From the NCBI GenBank assembly GCA_963978895.1, contig OZ022242.1, positions 15,331,121 to 15,395,120 of the forward strand: DNA of 64,000 bases. The letters are read 5' to 3'. The translations under genes were made by a program, and so were the position numbers. Under the pieces are notes generated by a model. It was not told the origin of the DNA and made no database searches. It saw only the letters and a program-made list of their open reading frames with translations. Source of the DNA: Erpobdella octoculata (lineage: Eukaryota; Annelida; Clitellata; Hirudinida; Erpobdellidae). Below are positions 12,249 through 49,299 of this stretch, piece after piece; the first letter of the stretch is position 1; every line of letters begins with the position of its first letter.

Positions 12249-12476
12249 CATAAGCAACTCATTTTTTAACTCATTTTTTGACGACAATGGTGGTGATGAT
12301 GCTTACGTAGCCAGCTTACTATGGCTGGCTGCATACGACAACGGTGGTGGTGATAATGATACTGGCTACTTCAATTAGTAAACGGAGAAATAATATTTAG
12401 TATAAGCGCACGAGGGCACGATACACAGTCGAAATGAAATTGACAAGTTCGTATTACTTTTCATCGTTTCACTCCT
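12249..12476. other. Spacer between minisatellite and ATAC array
   Basis: Contains two imperfect copies of a unit of about 60 bp around GACAA(C/T)GGTGGTG (near 12281-12300 and 12338-12360). Otherwise nothing is recognised. Confidence 0.5.
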
Positions 12477-13292
12477 ATACATACATACATACATACATAC
12501 ATACATACATACATACATACATACATACATACATACATACATACATACATACATACATACATACATACATACATACATACATACATACATACATACATAC
12601 ATACATACATACATACATACATACATACATACATACATACATACATACATACATACATACATACATACATACATACATACATACATACATACATACATAC
12701 ATACATACATACATACATACATACATACATACATACATACATACATACATACATACATACATACATACATACATACATACATACATACATACATACATAC
12801 ATACATACATACATACATACATACATACATACATACATACATACATACATACATACATACATACATACATACATACATACATACATACATACATACATAC
12901 ATACATACATACATACATACATACATACATACATACATACATACATACATACATACATACATACATACATACATACATACATACATACATACATACATAC
13001 ATACATACATACATACATACATACATACATACATACATACATACATACATACATACATACATACATACATACATACATACATACATACATACATACATAC
13101 ATACATACATACATACATACATACATACATACATACATACATACATACATACATACATACATACATACATACATACATACATACATACATACATACATAC
13201 ATACATACATACATACATACATACATACATACATACATACATACATACATACATACATACATACATACATACATACATACATACATACATAC
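12477..13292. repeat. Pure (ATAC)n array, 816 bp
   Basis: About 204 consecutive copies of the tetranucleotide without a visible interruption, ending with a slip (ACAC) at 13291-13294. The frames of about 280-300 codons on both strands (YIHT or MYVC repeats) are artefacts. The exact length in the genome may differ from the assembly. Confidence 0.97.
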
Positions 13293-13388
13293 ACATACAT
13301 TCGTACATAAAAACAGAAATCGGAAATTATGTATGTTAATATCAGTTTATTGATTGCAGAAACAGTGAAATATAAAATGATGCAGATA

Positions 13389-13545
13389 TGGGATCAGTTG
13401 TCTATGGGATCAGTTGTCTATGGGATCAGTTGTCCGTGGGATCAGTTGTCCATGGGATCAGTTGTCAGTGGGATCAGTTGTCCCGGGATCAGTTGTCCTG
13501 GGATCAGTTGTCCTGGGATCAGTTGTCCTGGGATCAGTTGCGATG
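13389..13545 (+). repeat. 15-17 bp minisatellite, right arm (plus orientation)
   Basis: About ten units of GGATCAGTTGTCC and variants. CTATG-type units lie next to the ATAC array and CCTG-type units lie outside, the same order from the centre as in the left arm at 12096-12248. Confidence 0.9.
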
Positions 13546-14940
13546 ATCCCAATTATTTTGTACTTTTTGAAAATTTAAAAACATTTACGATAATTGTAAA
13601 AAAAATTATATTAAGAGGATGCAAACGAAGAAAATGGAAAGAATAAAGATAAAATGAAAGAATTACGAATTTCCTTCAAACAAAAAATATGGGAAGAAAA
13701 AAGATGGAATGAAAGCATATCTGGCTTATTCAAAGGTCAAATTAATTTGCAAAGTGACTTGTAGAACGGGAAGATAATTGGAAATTTAGTTAAAACCACC
13801 AAACAGTTAAGAGAGCTAACTATGAACTGTAAAAAACGAGGTTATATTTTATGATTTGTCGACTTTTCATTTGTTGAGCATTTTAGGAAACTTGTTTCTA
13901 AAAAATCAGCTTAAATAAAACACTTTGGCTGGCTGGTGAAGAAAATAAACTCGAAAACTAGAGAGCGTGGAGAGTTTGGGTGTTTGCATAAAATTTGTGA
14001 CAAAAATGTATTCTGGAGGCTATTTTTTTATTTGTCACAGCTGTAATTATTTGTTGCGTTGGTACGAAACAAATATTTGCCTCTAAGCCTCTCAGCTATT
14101 GTTTAATGCAAATAATAATCAATTTAAAATATCCCTAATATTAGAAAATTAAACTAAAAAACTGACATAATTACAATAAAAACTTACAATGGCTATTTAT
14201 AAAGAAGTTTGAGATTTATTTTGCATTTAGCCCTTATAGTTGCGTCGGGTTAAAACTTTTTCCTGTGTTTTATTACCCAGTCAAAATTTGCAATGAGCTG
14301 ATATTTCAATATTATGTTTGTATTATGTTTGAGAATCTATCTACAAAATCGTTTGAAATCTTCATTAAGGAATTAAAGTTATTGAGTTAACATAGCAAAG
14401 ACTATGCTCGATTTTTTATTTTGCTCCAAAGTTAATAATTGACTAAATAAACCCAGCGGACGATGTTGTTGGTTGTATTTAAAAAAAATGTTATAAATCA
14501 TTTAATTATAGAATATTTAATTAAATTTCTTTCAAAACCTGTGATTTTGTGAGGAAGATAAAGATTATCAAAAAGAAATCAGTCAACAGTTTATCTGATA
14601 ACTTGCAATTTACGGCCATGATAATCTTAATTACTGAAATCCAGATAGGTACTACTCGAGGTACTATAATATATTGGTTGCTAAACTGATTTTAGTATGC
14701 AACGTATCACATTTTTACTTATAAATGAACTTCTTATTTCTGACTTTTTAATTGTGCGATATTTTGAATTTTTGACATTTTGATTGTGCAACTTTATGAT
14801 TTTCTTTTGAATGCGGCCATTTCTCGACTTTTTGTTTTAGACATTATCATAGCATATCGGATCGGTATGCCCATATTCTATATGCTAGCAGTTCCAGTCG
14901 GGACTTCGCTAGCTTGAAATTAGAGAATTTGAACTCTACT
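13546..14940. other. Non-coding AT-rich stretch
   Basis: No gene, RNA or bounded repeat is recognised. Confidence 0.4.
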
Positions 14941-15299
14941 CTTTTTAATAATGATAAATGACCGAAAGTAACATAAATTATAGATCCCCACAATTCAAGA
15001 TAGGTACTGCAAAAATACTTCGCTGTATCAGTCATTCCAAAGTATGCTAGAATGGACATGTCTACGTTAACGTGTAGACACAGATAAGCGTCAACTTTTT
15101 TTGCGATAAAGCTGCAGCTATCGTCATTATTCAAGATATTAAAACACAAATCAGACGCTCCACCTAACAGGAATGTGGTTTGCAGCCAAGATTAGAGCTA
15201 GAGCTGTGAAAACACTGATCCAACTATTCAATCAAGTTTTCTTTGAGTGTCAATGCGAAGTCGCGACATATTTGAACATAGAGTACTTCCGGGACCGAT

Positions 15300-16080
15300 T
15301 TTTTGCGGCCGAGTTTTCAAGCAAATAATCATTTTCTCCACTCTACATTTGTAGTCCCGGAAACAAAAAACATAAGAAAAATCGCTAAAACATGTGCAAC
15401 TTTATTTTCTAGGTAGTATCTAGGGTTAATTTTTAAATCTGTGGTATTTTCAGTTTCAGAGTGGCAGTTCATCTAAGAAAAATTTATTTTTCCACCCCAC
15501 ATTTGAAATCCTGAAAACAAATTTTCAAAAACTATTAAAACACGTATTTTATTAGTTTTTAAGAATTATCTCGGTACTAAATTGCAAAAAATTCATATTT
15601 TTGGTTTTTGGAGTTTTTAAGGAAATTTTACTTTTTCCACCCCTGGAAAAAAGATTATCGAAAATTGGTAAAACAGGTATATTTTTGTTTTTCGAGTATA
15701 TACTAAATACTAATTTGTACATCTGTAGCACGCAGGATTTGAGTAGCAGTTATTCTAAAAAAACCAATAACCCTATTTTCCACCCCATACTTGAGGTTCT
15801 GAAAATCAAATTTTCAAAAAATAGTCAAACAAGTATCTTTTTTAAAGTAGAATCTAGCTACCAAATTTCAAAACTTTCTCACTTTTGGTTTTAGAGATAT
15901 GCGTTGTTTTAGAAAAAAGTTTGTTTTTCTGTTTTATCTCCTCAGGAGCAACATTTTCCAAAAACCCTTTTTATTGGATTTTTACCCTATAAAAGTAATA
16001 TAAGTTCCAAATTCCACGTTCTTAAGATGAGGCATTATTTAAAAAAAACCAAATAACCCTATTTTCCACCCCACATTTGT
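15300..16080. repeat. Degenerate tandem repeat of about 150 bp inside the foldback element
   Basis: Five to six diverged units, each with a TTTCCACCCC(A)C motif, followed by a CTGAAAA(C/T)(A/C)AA-like stretch and an AAACACGTATTTT-like word. Units lie near 15340, 15490, 15640, 15780, 15935 and 16060. Confidence 0.65.
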
Positions 16081-16295
16081 GGTCCCTAACTTAACATCAA
16101 ACCCTAACCCTAACCTTAATCTTTACCCTAACATCAAACCCTAACCCTAACCCTAACACCATAATCAAACCCTAACACCATACTCAAACCCTAACGCTAA
16201 CAACAAACCCTAACCCTGACACGTAACCCTAACCCTAACTTTAACATCAAACCCTAATTCTAACACCCTAGCCTAACCCTAACCGTAATTACAGA
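16081..16295. repeat. Interstitial telomere-like repeats (CCCTAA)n, degenerate
   Basis: Many CCCTAA hexamers are interleaved with AACATCAAACCCTAA and similar variants. This is the C-strand of a TTAGGG-type telomere repeat, embedded inside the foldback element. Confidence 0.8.
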
Positions 16296-16313
16296 CTAAT
16301 GACAATCACTCAG

Positions 16314-16316
<3 letters not shown>

Positions 16317-16402
<86 letters not shown>
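16317..16402. repeat. (AT)n microsatellite
   Basis: Pure AT tract directly following the telomere-like block. Confidence 0.97.
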
Positions 16403-16404
<2 letters not shown>

Positions 16405-17265
16405 TTAATATATTGATGAACTAATTCTTTGATGAATTAGCTTTTTTGATGAACTAATTTTAATTAACTAATTTTGTATGAATTAATTTTTGATGGATTC
16501 ACCTAGAACCCCTGAAATGGACGGATCATCAAGAGTTCTACGCGTCTTATGGTAAACTTATTAATTCCCTTAAGATATCTCCTGCATTGACCTTCAAAGA
16601 AAATTTGATTGAATAGTTGGATCAGTGTTTTCACAGCTCTAGCTCTAATTTTGGCTGCAAACCACATTCCCGTCTGATTTGTGTTTTAACCTCTTGAATA
16701 ATGACGATAGCTGCAGCTTTATCGAAAAAAAAGTTGACGCTTATCTGTGTCTACACGTTAACGTGGACATGTTCATTCTAGCACACTTTGGATGACTGAT
16801 ACAACGAAGTATTTTTGCAGTACCTATCTTGAATTGTGGGGATCTATAATTTATGTTACTTTCGGTCATTTATCATTATTATAACACGTTTTCCAACTGA
16901 AATGAGCCACACAAAGCACCAGAGGTGCGATTTGGCCAGAGGTTCCTAAGCCCACCCCAGTTCGAATTTCAGGTTAAATTACTGTTTCCGTGCTTGTGTT
17001 TTTGGAGTTTGTAGGCCCATCCTCTCTTTTGAATGACGATGTTCTAATTCATTGTTACCTAACATAGAACAAGCGATATTTAAGCTCATTTAAGCTCAAG
17101 TGAACAATAGGCTCAGACAGAAAGACGTTCATTAATATAAAAAAATAAAACGTTAGGAGAACTTCCTTTTATTTTTCATAATATATAGCTAATAATTTAA
17201 TATTACCATTTAAATATTCCAAAAAAAACAGCAACACCTAGAAAGCTGATAGTGATATCGCCAGA

Positions 17266-17381
<116 letters not shown>

Positions 17382-18634
17382 CAATAAAACAAAAACTATT
17401 TATAAAGCGAAATTTTCTAACAAAATGTATATCATGTCTTTCATTTAAATGGCAAAAACAGCAAATCGATGTTACATTAAGAATGTCAGATGTTTCAACA
17501 GCAATGAAGTTATAATTAATTATATAATTATATCAAGAGACTCGTTGTTTACAATGCCGGTTGTTAATAATTGACTGAATTGAAAATTATTATAATTATG
17601 AAAAAATATTGATTATTATTATAATTATTAAAACTTTAAAAACAACAAAAAAACTGATTTTTCTTAATGGTTGAAATTTCAACCACAAAAGTAAGCGGAA
17701 TTTGTTTGGCAAAAAAGCTCAAAATAATGCGATTATAATACAATTCTTACAATAATATGATAATTAACTGCACCTCACAAATATTCATACATGAAACAAT
17801 AAATTACAGAACACTAATTTTTTATTTATACCTATTGATATTTCACATAAATTTTATAATTTCTCATTCACATTAAATCAGATTTTAATTAATAAAAGCT
17901 GGATCCTACATTATTTTTGCTCAGGCTAGCTGTTCACAGGTCATATTCGATTTTCGATTGGTAAGCATAAAATAGAGGCGGGGAATATGGGGAGCTTCGG
18001 CTAGCGGGGAAGAATGACGATGACGACGATTGTGATGATAACGATGATGATGCTGGAAACGATGCTAGAAAAAAGTGTAAATTCACAAGTTATGTAAAAT
18101 AGCTCAAAATAAATGAATATAATTTATAAAATATGACTAATCTAAATAAACAATGCCATTACAAACAAGACATATATGGTGGTTCAGCACAATCGATCCT
18201 CAATCATTTTATAATAATAATCAATAATAATCAATCGGTTGACCATTAATTCATCCAGCAGGCCAATCAGACGAACTGATCCACTTAACGAACCTATAAA
18301 CTTACTTACTTGTCATTCTATCGACCACCCTTCCAACCAATCAGGTTCAGATGGGACAACAACAACAACAATAACATCAACATAATAATAATAATAATAA
18401 TGCATGGTTCGTGTTTAAATAATGCCATCAACAACAGCAGGGACGTTCGTGGAGGTGGGATCAGGGGTTACCGTCGCAGGCTAATCACGTGACCGATATT
18501 GAAGCAATGAAATTCATGGGATGAATAATAACGGCATTGAAAAGGAAGAATCGCTAATCGCTCAACAACAAAAGTAACAAAGATGACGACGATTGTGATG
18601 ATGATGATGATGATGATGATAATGATAATGATAA

Positions 18635-42871
<24,237 letters not shown>

Positions 42872-43189
42872 TTTATTGGGAAACAATCTGGCTGACAGTG
42901 AAAATAACACTAATTAATAATTATTTCTTTGAAATTACATACTTATTTCATATTAGTTAAGAAAAATAATTTAATTTATTATTTTACTGAATTTTTGCTA
43001 CAAATAAATAATTTAATTCATATTAATTATTTAATTGACTTTAATTATTACATTTAAATTATTCATTTCATATAAATTAATTGATATGTTTATTTATATT
43101 AGTATAATGTTTCATACGCTTGTAAATAAGTCTGCTTGTTCATTTAAACATAAACTTTTAGATAAAAGCATTCACATTGGCCAGCGAAT

Positions 43190-43345
43190 TACAATGAAGG
43201 ATTACAATACGCTACGCTGCACGCATACGCATTGAATACGCAACAACACGCTGGTACGCTACTAAACGATCGATACGCCACAGACGTTTACCGTTTGCGT
43301 CGGCTGTGATTTGTTTCGCGTCATATTAATGACATATTGCCTTTG
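43190..43345 (-). promoter_or_regulatory. CpG-rich patch upstream of PCGF, possible promoter or first exon
   Basis: A local cluster of ACGC and CGCG words in otherwise AT-rich DNA, 300-450 bases upstream of the acceptor of the first coding exon. It could be the 5' UTR exon or promoter that the acceptor at 42892 demands. It could equally be a decayed TACGC-rich mobile element. No TATA box or other core element is convincing. Confidence 0.25.
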
Positions 43346-43382
43346 CCACGTATAGTATAGTATACAGACGAACGTAAATTGG

Positions 43383-43532
<150 letters not shown>

Positions 43533-43966
43533 GGCCGTATACAGGATGTTTTCTGTGGGGGAGGGTTTTTGGAACCCGAAATATTTTTTTTAATGTATTC
43601 GTTCAATATTTCACTACTTTATTATAAACAAATTAACAATATAACAACAGAGTTTTTAAACCAAATGCTTTTATGTTATTAAAACTCAATTTTAGGATCA
43701 ATTGCATTTTTAACTTTCTTTTGCAAAATTAGTTATTAAATATTGCAAGAGGATATATTTTAAAATGTGAAAAAATCTATCATCAAGAAGTGACTCAAAA
43801 AGTGTTGTATCTATATAAAATAAATACGTTGTAAGTTCTAGAAAATTTTTATGAATCAGGAGCTTTCTTTGAGGCAACAAAACTGAAAAAAATCAATAAT
43901 GAAGATACACCAACTTAATCAATTAACTTATTTTTTAGCCTGCAATTATAAACAAATAAAAAGCAA

Positions 43967-44105
43967 GTCGATGAACTCAAAATTACATAAGATATTTGAA
44001 ATAATAAAAATAAAATAAATATAATTAAAATGTTTTTCAAATGGAGTGATAGTATTAATAAAAACAATTAAAAAAAATATCTTATGTAATTTTGAGTTCA
44101 TCGAC
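43967..44105. repeat. Perfect 31-bp inverted repeat (hairpin)
   Basis: Bases 43967-43997 are the exact reverse complement of 44075-44105, with a 77-base AT-rich loop. It is probably a small MITE or recent foldback. Confidence 0.9.
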
Positions 44106-44465
44106 TCAATTTCCTCATTTATTATTATCATAATACTTTATTGTTATTATTATTTTTTATCTTTTTAATGGAAAATAGTTTTAATTATATTTTACTAGAG
44201 ATAGCCCGTCAAAAATGACGGAAGTTTTAAAATACGGCGCCCGTTATTATAAAAATAGTCAAAAAAAACAAAATGACATTTGATAACTATAAAAAAATTT
44301 ATATATAAGCAAATTTATGAAATTTTTTATTGTGTTTAAATTTTCAATTTACTAACGTATTTCATATAAATTCAAAGGATGTGAAAATTAAAGAGTGCAA
44401 TAATTAGTTATTAAAGAATTTCAGTATACACGACATCTGAACTTAATTCATGGGAAAAAACAAAA

Positions 44466-44469
<4 letters not shown>

Positions 44470-44557
<88 letters not shown>
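44470..44557. repeat. (AT)n microsatellite
   Basis: AT tract between a flanking 34-bp direct repeat (44437-44470) and the Helitron fragment. Confidence 0.95.
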
Positions 44558-44559
<2 letters not shown>

Positions 44560-44686
44560 TTGATGGGCCATGTATCATGCATTTTAGCACTATTTCGCGA
44601 AGCCTAGGACTATTAACTCTAGGAATTTCTGCAGAAATGAATTGATCAATTCGTTCGGGTGAATTTATTTTCGGCTCTCAATGTTA

Positions 44687-45179
44687 CTAAGATATGCGCG
44701 TGCGGCAGCCCTCTTTTCTGAAACTCAATAGAATAGACAAATGCGACTGCTTTTCCGAAAAATTCCATTTGAAGTGACGTATTTTATCAATGAGTATAGC
44801 TTGTATTTTAAAAACCCTTGCGACTAAGTCAGAACGATCTGTTGTGTCCCCTCCTGGTTTCAAATTGCTTAAAATTTCTTTCCAGCTCGGATTACCGGTG
44901 ATGGTGATGAACAAATCAGGTGGACCCCATTTTGCGAATATGGACATGGCGTCACAACATCGCTCTCTCATGTTTCGAGGTGAGCCTTCAAAACTCGATG
45001 GAAGAATCACGGATATTCCAGCTGCTATTTGTTCATTTTGACCCACATTCGCCACATGATCAGCGAGTCCTTGATACTGCTCGGCACGCAGTCGCTTCTG
45101 ATTCTGTCGAATGAAGTTGAGATTGTTCGCTTCGACTTGTAAATAAGAATCAACGATCCATTGCTGAGTGAGCCTTCTG
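44687..45179 (-). pseudogene. Helitron Rep (helicase-like N-terminal) fragment
   Basis: The minus-strand frame is open across about 160 codons. It reads QQWIVDSYLQVEANNLNFIR, then ILPSSFEGSPRNMRERCCDA, PPDLFITITGNPSWKEI and DRSDLVARVFK. These match the segment preceding and inside the HUH-type Rep domain of Helitrons (LPSSFIGSPRYM, DLFITFTCNP.W). Helitrons are rolling-circle transposons. Neither the HUH motif nor the helicase is present, so this is an internal fragment. Confidence 0.88.
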
Positions 45180-45189
45180 AACTTAATTC

Positions 45190-45340
<151 letters not shown>

Positions 45341-45349
45341 AATTAATTA

Positions 45350-45672
<323 letters not shown>

Positions 45673-45985
45673 ATTTCGTAATGTGTAAAACCAAGGTATT
45701 ATGGTTAGAAACGGGTATGTATAGAGTGGGAAGAATATTTTATGTGACTTTTAGTTCTGTGCATATTTTCTTTTCATTATATGACTTTAAGTTCTTTGCG
45801 GTTTTTGTTTACAATGAGTCTTGAAAATGGAGTAAAGGTACTCCGAAACGCGTCAGCAAATTAAATAAAATGATGAATAGTGAACTGTTTTCGGTTGAAA
45901 GTGTGCGAAAGAATTTTCGTAGTGTTGAAAGAAGTCTTCCAAAAAAATTTGTATCGTGTAAGTATGCGGTGACTTTTAATAAAGA

Positions 45986-46141
<156 letters not shown>

Positions 46142-46410
46142 TAGCGGATCCAGCAGGGCGGGCCGGGGGGAGCCATGCACCCCCTCCCCGTTGATTTCAA
46201 AATTTACTTTCAAAATTTTGTTAAGTAATAACCTGTGATGTTTGTACATAAAAAATTTTTTTTAAATAACTAAAAACTATTCTATTTTTTTTTTACTCTT
46301 TGACATCTACCTCCATGCCAAATGTCATTAAAATTGGTCCAACGGCATGGATTTGCATAGAAGACTATTTGACAAGCAAACAAACAATCATTTATATATA
46401 TATATATATA

Positions 46411-46633
46411 TGCACGCAAATTCCTTCTTTTCTCTTTTGGCTGTCTGTCTCTCTTCTTTCTTCGTTCTTGATTTTTTTCAAGTTTTTTCCCTTTCATCGC
46501 TCGGACATTGCGTGCATTTGTTATTCCCATTCGAGTCCTTCGGCTCTTACATCTACATTCATTACTGACTGTTGCTCTACGCTTCTATATCCCCCTCCCT
46601 CTCTCTTTCTATCTGTGGGTCTATTTTCCGGAA
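46411..46633. repeat. Dispersed 223-bp repeat, copy 1
   Basis: Near-identical in inverted orientation to 60621-60846. Both copies are bordered by (AT)n. No coding content is apparent. Confidence 0.9.
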
Positions 46634-46679
46634 TATATATATATATATATACATAACTGCAATCTTATTATCTGCGTGG

Positions 46680-47330
46680 ACCAAGTGAGGAAAGGTCAAA
46701 TAGGGTCAAGTTATCCTATTTGGGCAGTGATGGAGCAGAGGTCATTGTATGCATATGCACGTGAAAGATACGATTTGTTTGACAGTGTTGCAGAGAAAAT
46801 CTTCCACAGGCAATCACAAAAAAGTAGAGTTTTCGTGTTGTTATTTTTAGCGTTTTTTAGACTTTTTATTCACATTACTCGAAAGTTTAAATGAGTTAGT
46901 TGATTTGCTACATAGAAGCTACCAGAAGATATAAATCAGTCAAGTTATACTGGAACTGATCCAGAATGGTTAATTGCAAATATTCTTGAAGTAAATTTCC
47001 TCCGTGTAAGTCTATGTTACGTAGGATGTCCTTGGAATGTCAATGGGACGTCCATGGGATATAATTTTTTAGATCGTGGCGTAAAGCATTTTTTATTTTG
47101 AACATTTGTCTCATGTTATGTAAACACGAGATGCGTTCGACTTTTATAAAGAGAGACGTGCAATTTTTGCCACGTCAAGGAGTTCTGCAATTTACTACAT
47201 TCAACTTTAAATGGAATATATTTGATTCAGTTGATTTCTGCAAGCTTTAGTATTGTTAGTAATCTCAAGTTGTTTGCTTCACTCTATGCCTGTTTCGCAG
47301 CTGCTTTCCTGTCATTCATAAACTTTTGTC
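46680..47330. other. Unassigned sequence
   Basis: Nothing recognised. A frame at 46659-46890 has balanced composition but no domain. Confidence 0.35.
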
Positions 47331-47337
47331 GATCTTA

Positions 47338-47480
47338 ACTTTCTCTTAGTGTCAACACCAGAGGCTGAGAGAGTTTTTTCTAAAGTTGAGCAAATGCTCA
47401 CTTTTTTGCAGAGTAGCACAGAAATGGTTAAAAGCACTCATTCTGCTACAAAAACAACTCGAAATACACAGAATTAGTTA
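47338..47480 (+). pseudogene. hAT C-terminal dimerisation-domain fragment
   Basis: Encodes LVSTPEAERVFSKVEQMLT, the hAT family C-terminal motif (T..AERVFSK). It lies upstream of the rest of the hAT sequence at 47690, so it comes from a different copy or a rearrangement. Confidence 0.65.
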
Positions 47481-47689
47481 TTCTAAATTTCTGAGAAACT
47501 TGGAATCATCTATTCAGTGGCGTACGAGCCAGTGGGGGTGGGGGCTGCAGCTACCCCAGTCTCGGGCAAAAGGGGCTGAAAATTTGGGCAAAACAGTTTA
47601 AAAATGATGTCCCTCATATAGTATTTGGTTTTATGATATAAATCGTGGTAACTTTTTAGAGCTTTTAAATCTTCGGTCCAAAGACATTC

Positions 47690-49170
47690 CGTGGTTAGGA
47701 AAAATTTGAACAGCAATATAGATGCTCATCTGCAGTGGACTGCATCATATATACCGAATGAAATTCTTGAGAGCATGGCTGAGGTTGTTCAAAAACAAAT
47801 TTCCAATGATGTGAAGTTGTCTTCGGGATATTCTATCATCGTTGATGAAACGTCGGACATCAGCAGGACCGAACAAATGTCAATAAGTCTTCGATTCATC
47901 ACCAAAGGAGAAACGCTAGAATCTTTCATCGGATTTTATGATTCACCATATACCGAAGGGGAAGTTTTATGTGAATTGGTAAAAAAATGATATCGGCAAG
48001 CTGGAGCTACCCCTTGACAAAATTGTAGGACAATGTTTTGACGGCGCAGCAAATATGAGTGGCATTCACAAAGGTTTGGCTACAAGAATTAAAGAGTTAT
48101 CTCTACTAACAATTTATGTTCATTGCTATGGGCACCTGTTAAATCTAGCAATACAAGATACAGTAACAGAAGTCGAACCACTCCGCAAAGTTTTGGGTGC
48201 TATTCAAAGTCTGTACAACTTTCTGGAGGCTTGTTCAAAGAGGCCAGAGTTGGAAGGAAAAGACAAGTTTCTCGTAGAAGCCAAGCTCTAGTTGGCGAAG
48301 AGCCAGCAACAGACGCTCAACTACTTCAAACTGCCAAAGACTATCATAGAATATCGACGTAGTATTTTAGTCTGGATAAAGTTACTGGCGAATTGGACTC
48401 CCGATTTAGTGAAAACGACCAAGACACGCTGTGCTCACTAGGATCTGTCATTCTCAAATCTTATGCGTTGGACGAACACTATAAAAAAATGCCTCGCGGT
48501 ATGGACTTGATCACGACTTGCTTAAGACAGAAAAGATAATCTACTCTAAGTTTCTCACTGATCACACTCCTAAAGCAGGTTCACAAGCGAGTGGCGATTT
48601 TACATATTGAACGAAGATATTCTAATTTGAAGTCGGCTGGATCCGCCAGTGGTGGTTTACTTATGTGAAATTGGTCGTATAATCGGGAAGGCTGCATAAT
48701 GCAATTTCTTTAGAAAAACATAAAAAATTGCAATCAGACAAGTTCGTGAGCTTTGCTTGCTTCTTCAATTAAATGATGAATCACTTACATCTTACATCAT
48801 ACTTGGAAGCTGATAAACCATCACCAGCTACTTTTGACCAGGAAATAAAATTATGGAAGCGGATGTGAGATCCTCAACGGTCCATAGCTATGTCCTAAAC
48901 CATGCAATATGCAAAACTAAGTCATGTCATGTAAAGATTTTTCCAAACATTTCTAATTTCCCCTGTTTACTTTTGCTTACACCTGTAACAAGTTCTGGTT
49001 TGAATCCAGCTCTTAAATTTGTGAAAACCAATCAAATAAGTTTAATAAGTTAATTAATTGTTTCTGATGCTAGTGCACAGAGATGTTCAACAGAATGTGG
49101 ATGACATCATTGACATCTTTGCCGAAAACTACCCGAAGATAATATGCTTTCTTAATCATCTAAAATAATT
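47690..49170 (+). pseudogene. hAT transposase pseudogene B (ZMYM1-like)
   Basis: Starts with the DUF4371-like region (IPNEILESMAEVVQKQIS, GYSIIVDETSDISRTEQMSI, with the DETSD catalytic Asp region), then after a stop CFDGAANMSGIHKGL, then HCYGHLLNLAIQDTV, EPLRKVLGAIQSLYNF, and in another frame ELDSRFSENDQDTLCSLGSV. A last piece near 49085, VQQNVDDIIDIFAENYPK, resembles the transposase C-terminus. Stops and frameshifts are frequent. The order is that of RNase H-like hAT transposases of the ZMYM1/TTF-type group. Confidence 0.85.
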
Positions 49171-49299
49171 ATAATCTTGAAAATATTATTTTTAGCATGA
49201 AAAACAATTCCCAATTTACAGTGTTTACTGAATTGTTTGCATAGCTTGTGTCAGTGGATTATATTTCTTTATGAGAAATTGTTACACGGTTATTGTTTA

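Larger units (their letters stand above)
14946..16881. mobile_element. Foldback element with about 300-bp inverted termini
   Basis: The arm at 14946-15256 is repeated in inverted orientation at 16583-16881 with few differences. Landmarks are AATGATAAATGACCGAAAGT at the outer end and TCCAACTATTCAATCAA at the inner end. The interior (15270-16080) is a degenerate tandem repeat of roughly 150 bp units marked by TTTTTCCACCCC, followed by telomere-like repeats and an (AT)n tract. No transposase is seen. A clear target duplication is not visible, so exact ends are uncertain. Confidence 0.75.

Noticed and set aside
12375..13339. Frames of 280-300 codons with YIHT or MYVC repeats
   Set aside because: Translation of a pure ATAC tetranucleotide array in any frame gives a long open frame.
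12096..13545. CRISPR array
   Set aside because: Units are contiguous short tandem repeats without unique spacers, and the DNA is clearly eukaryotic.
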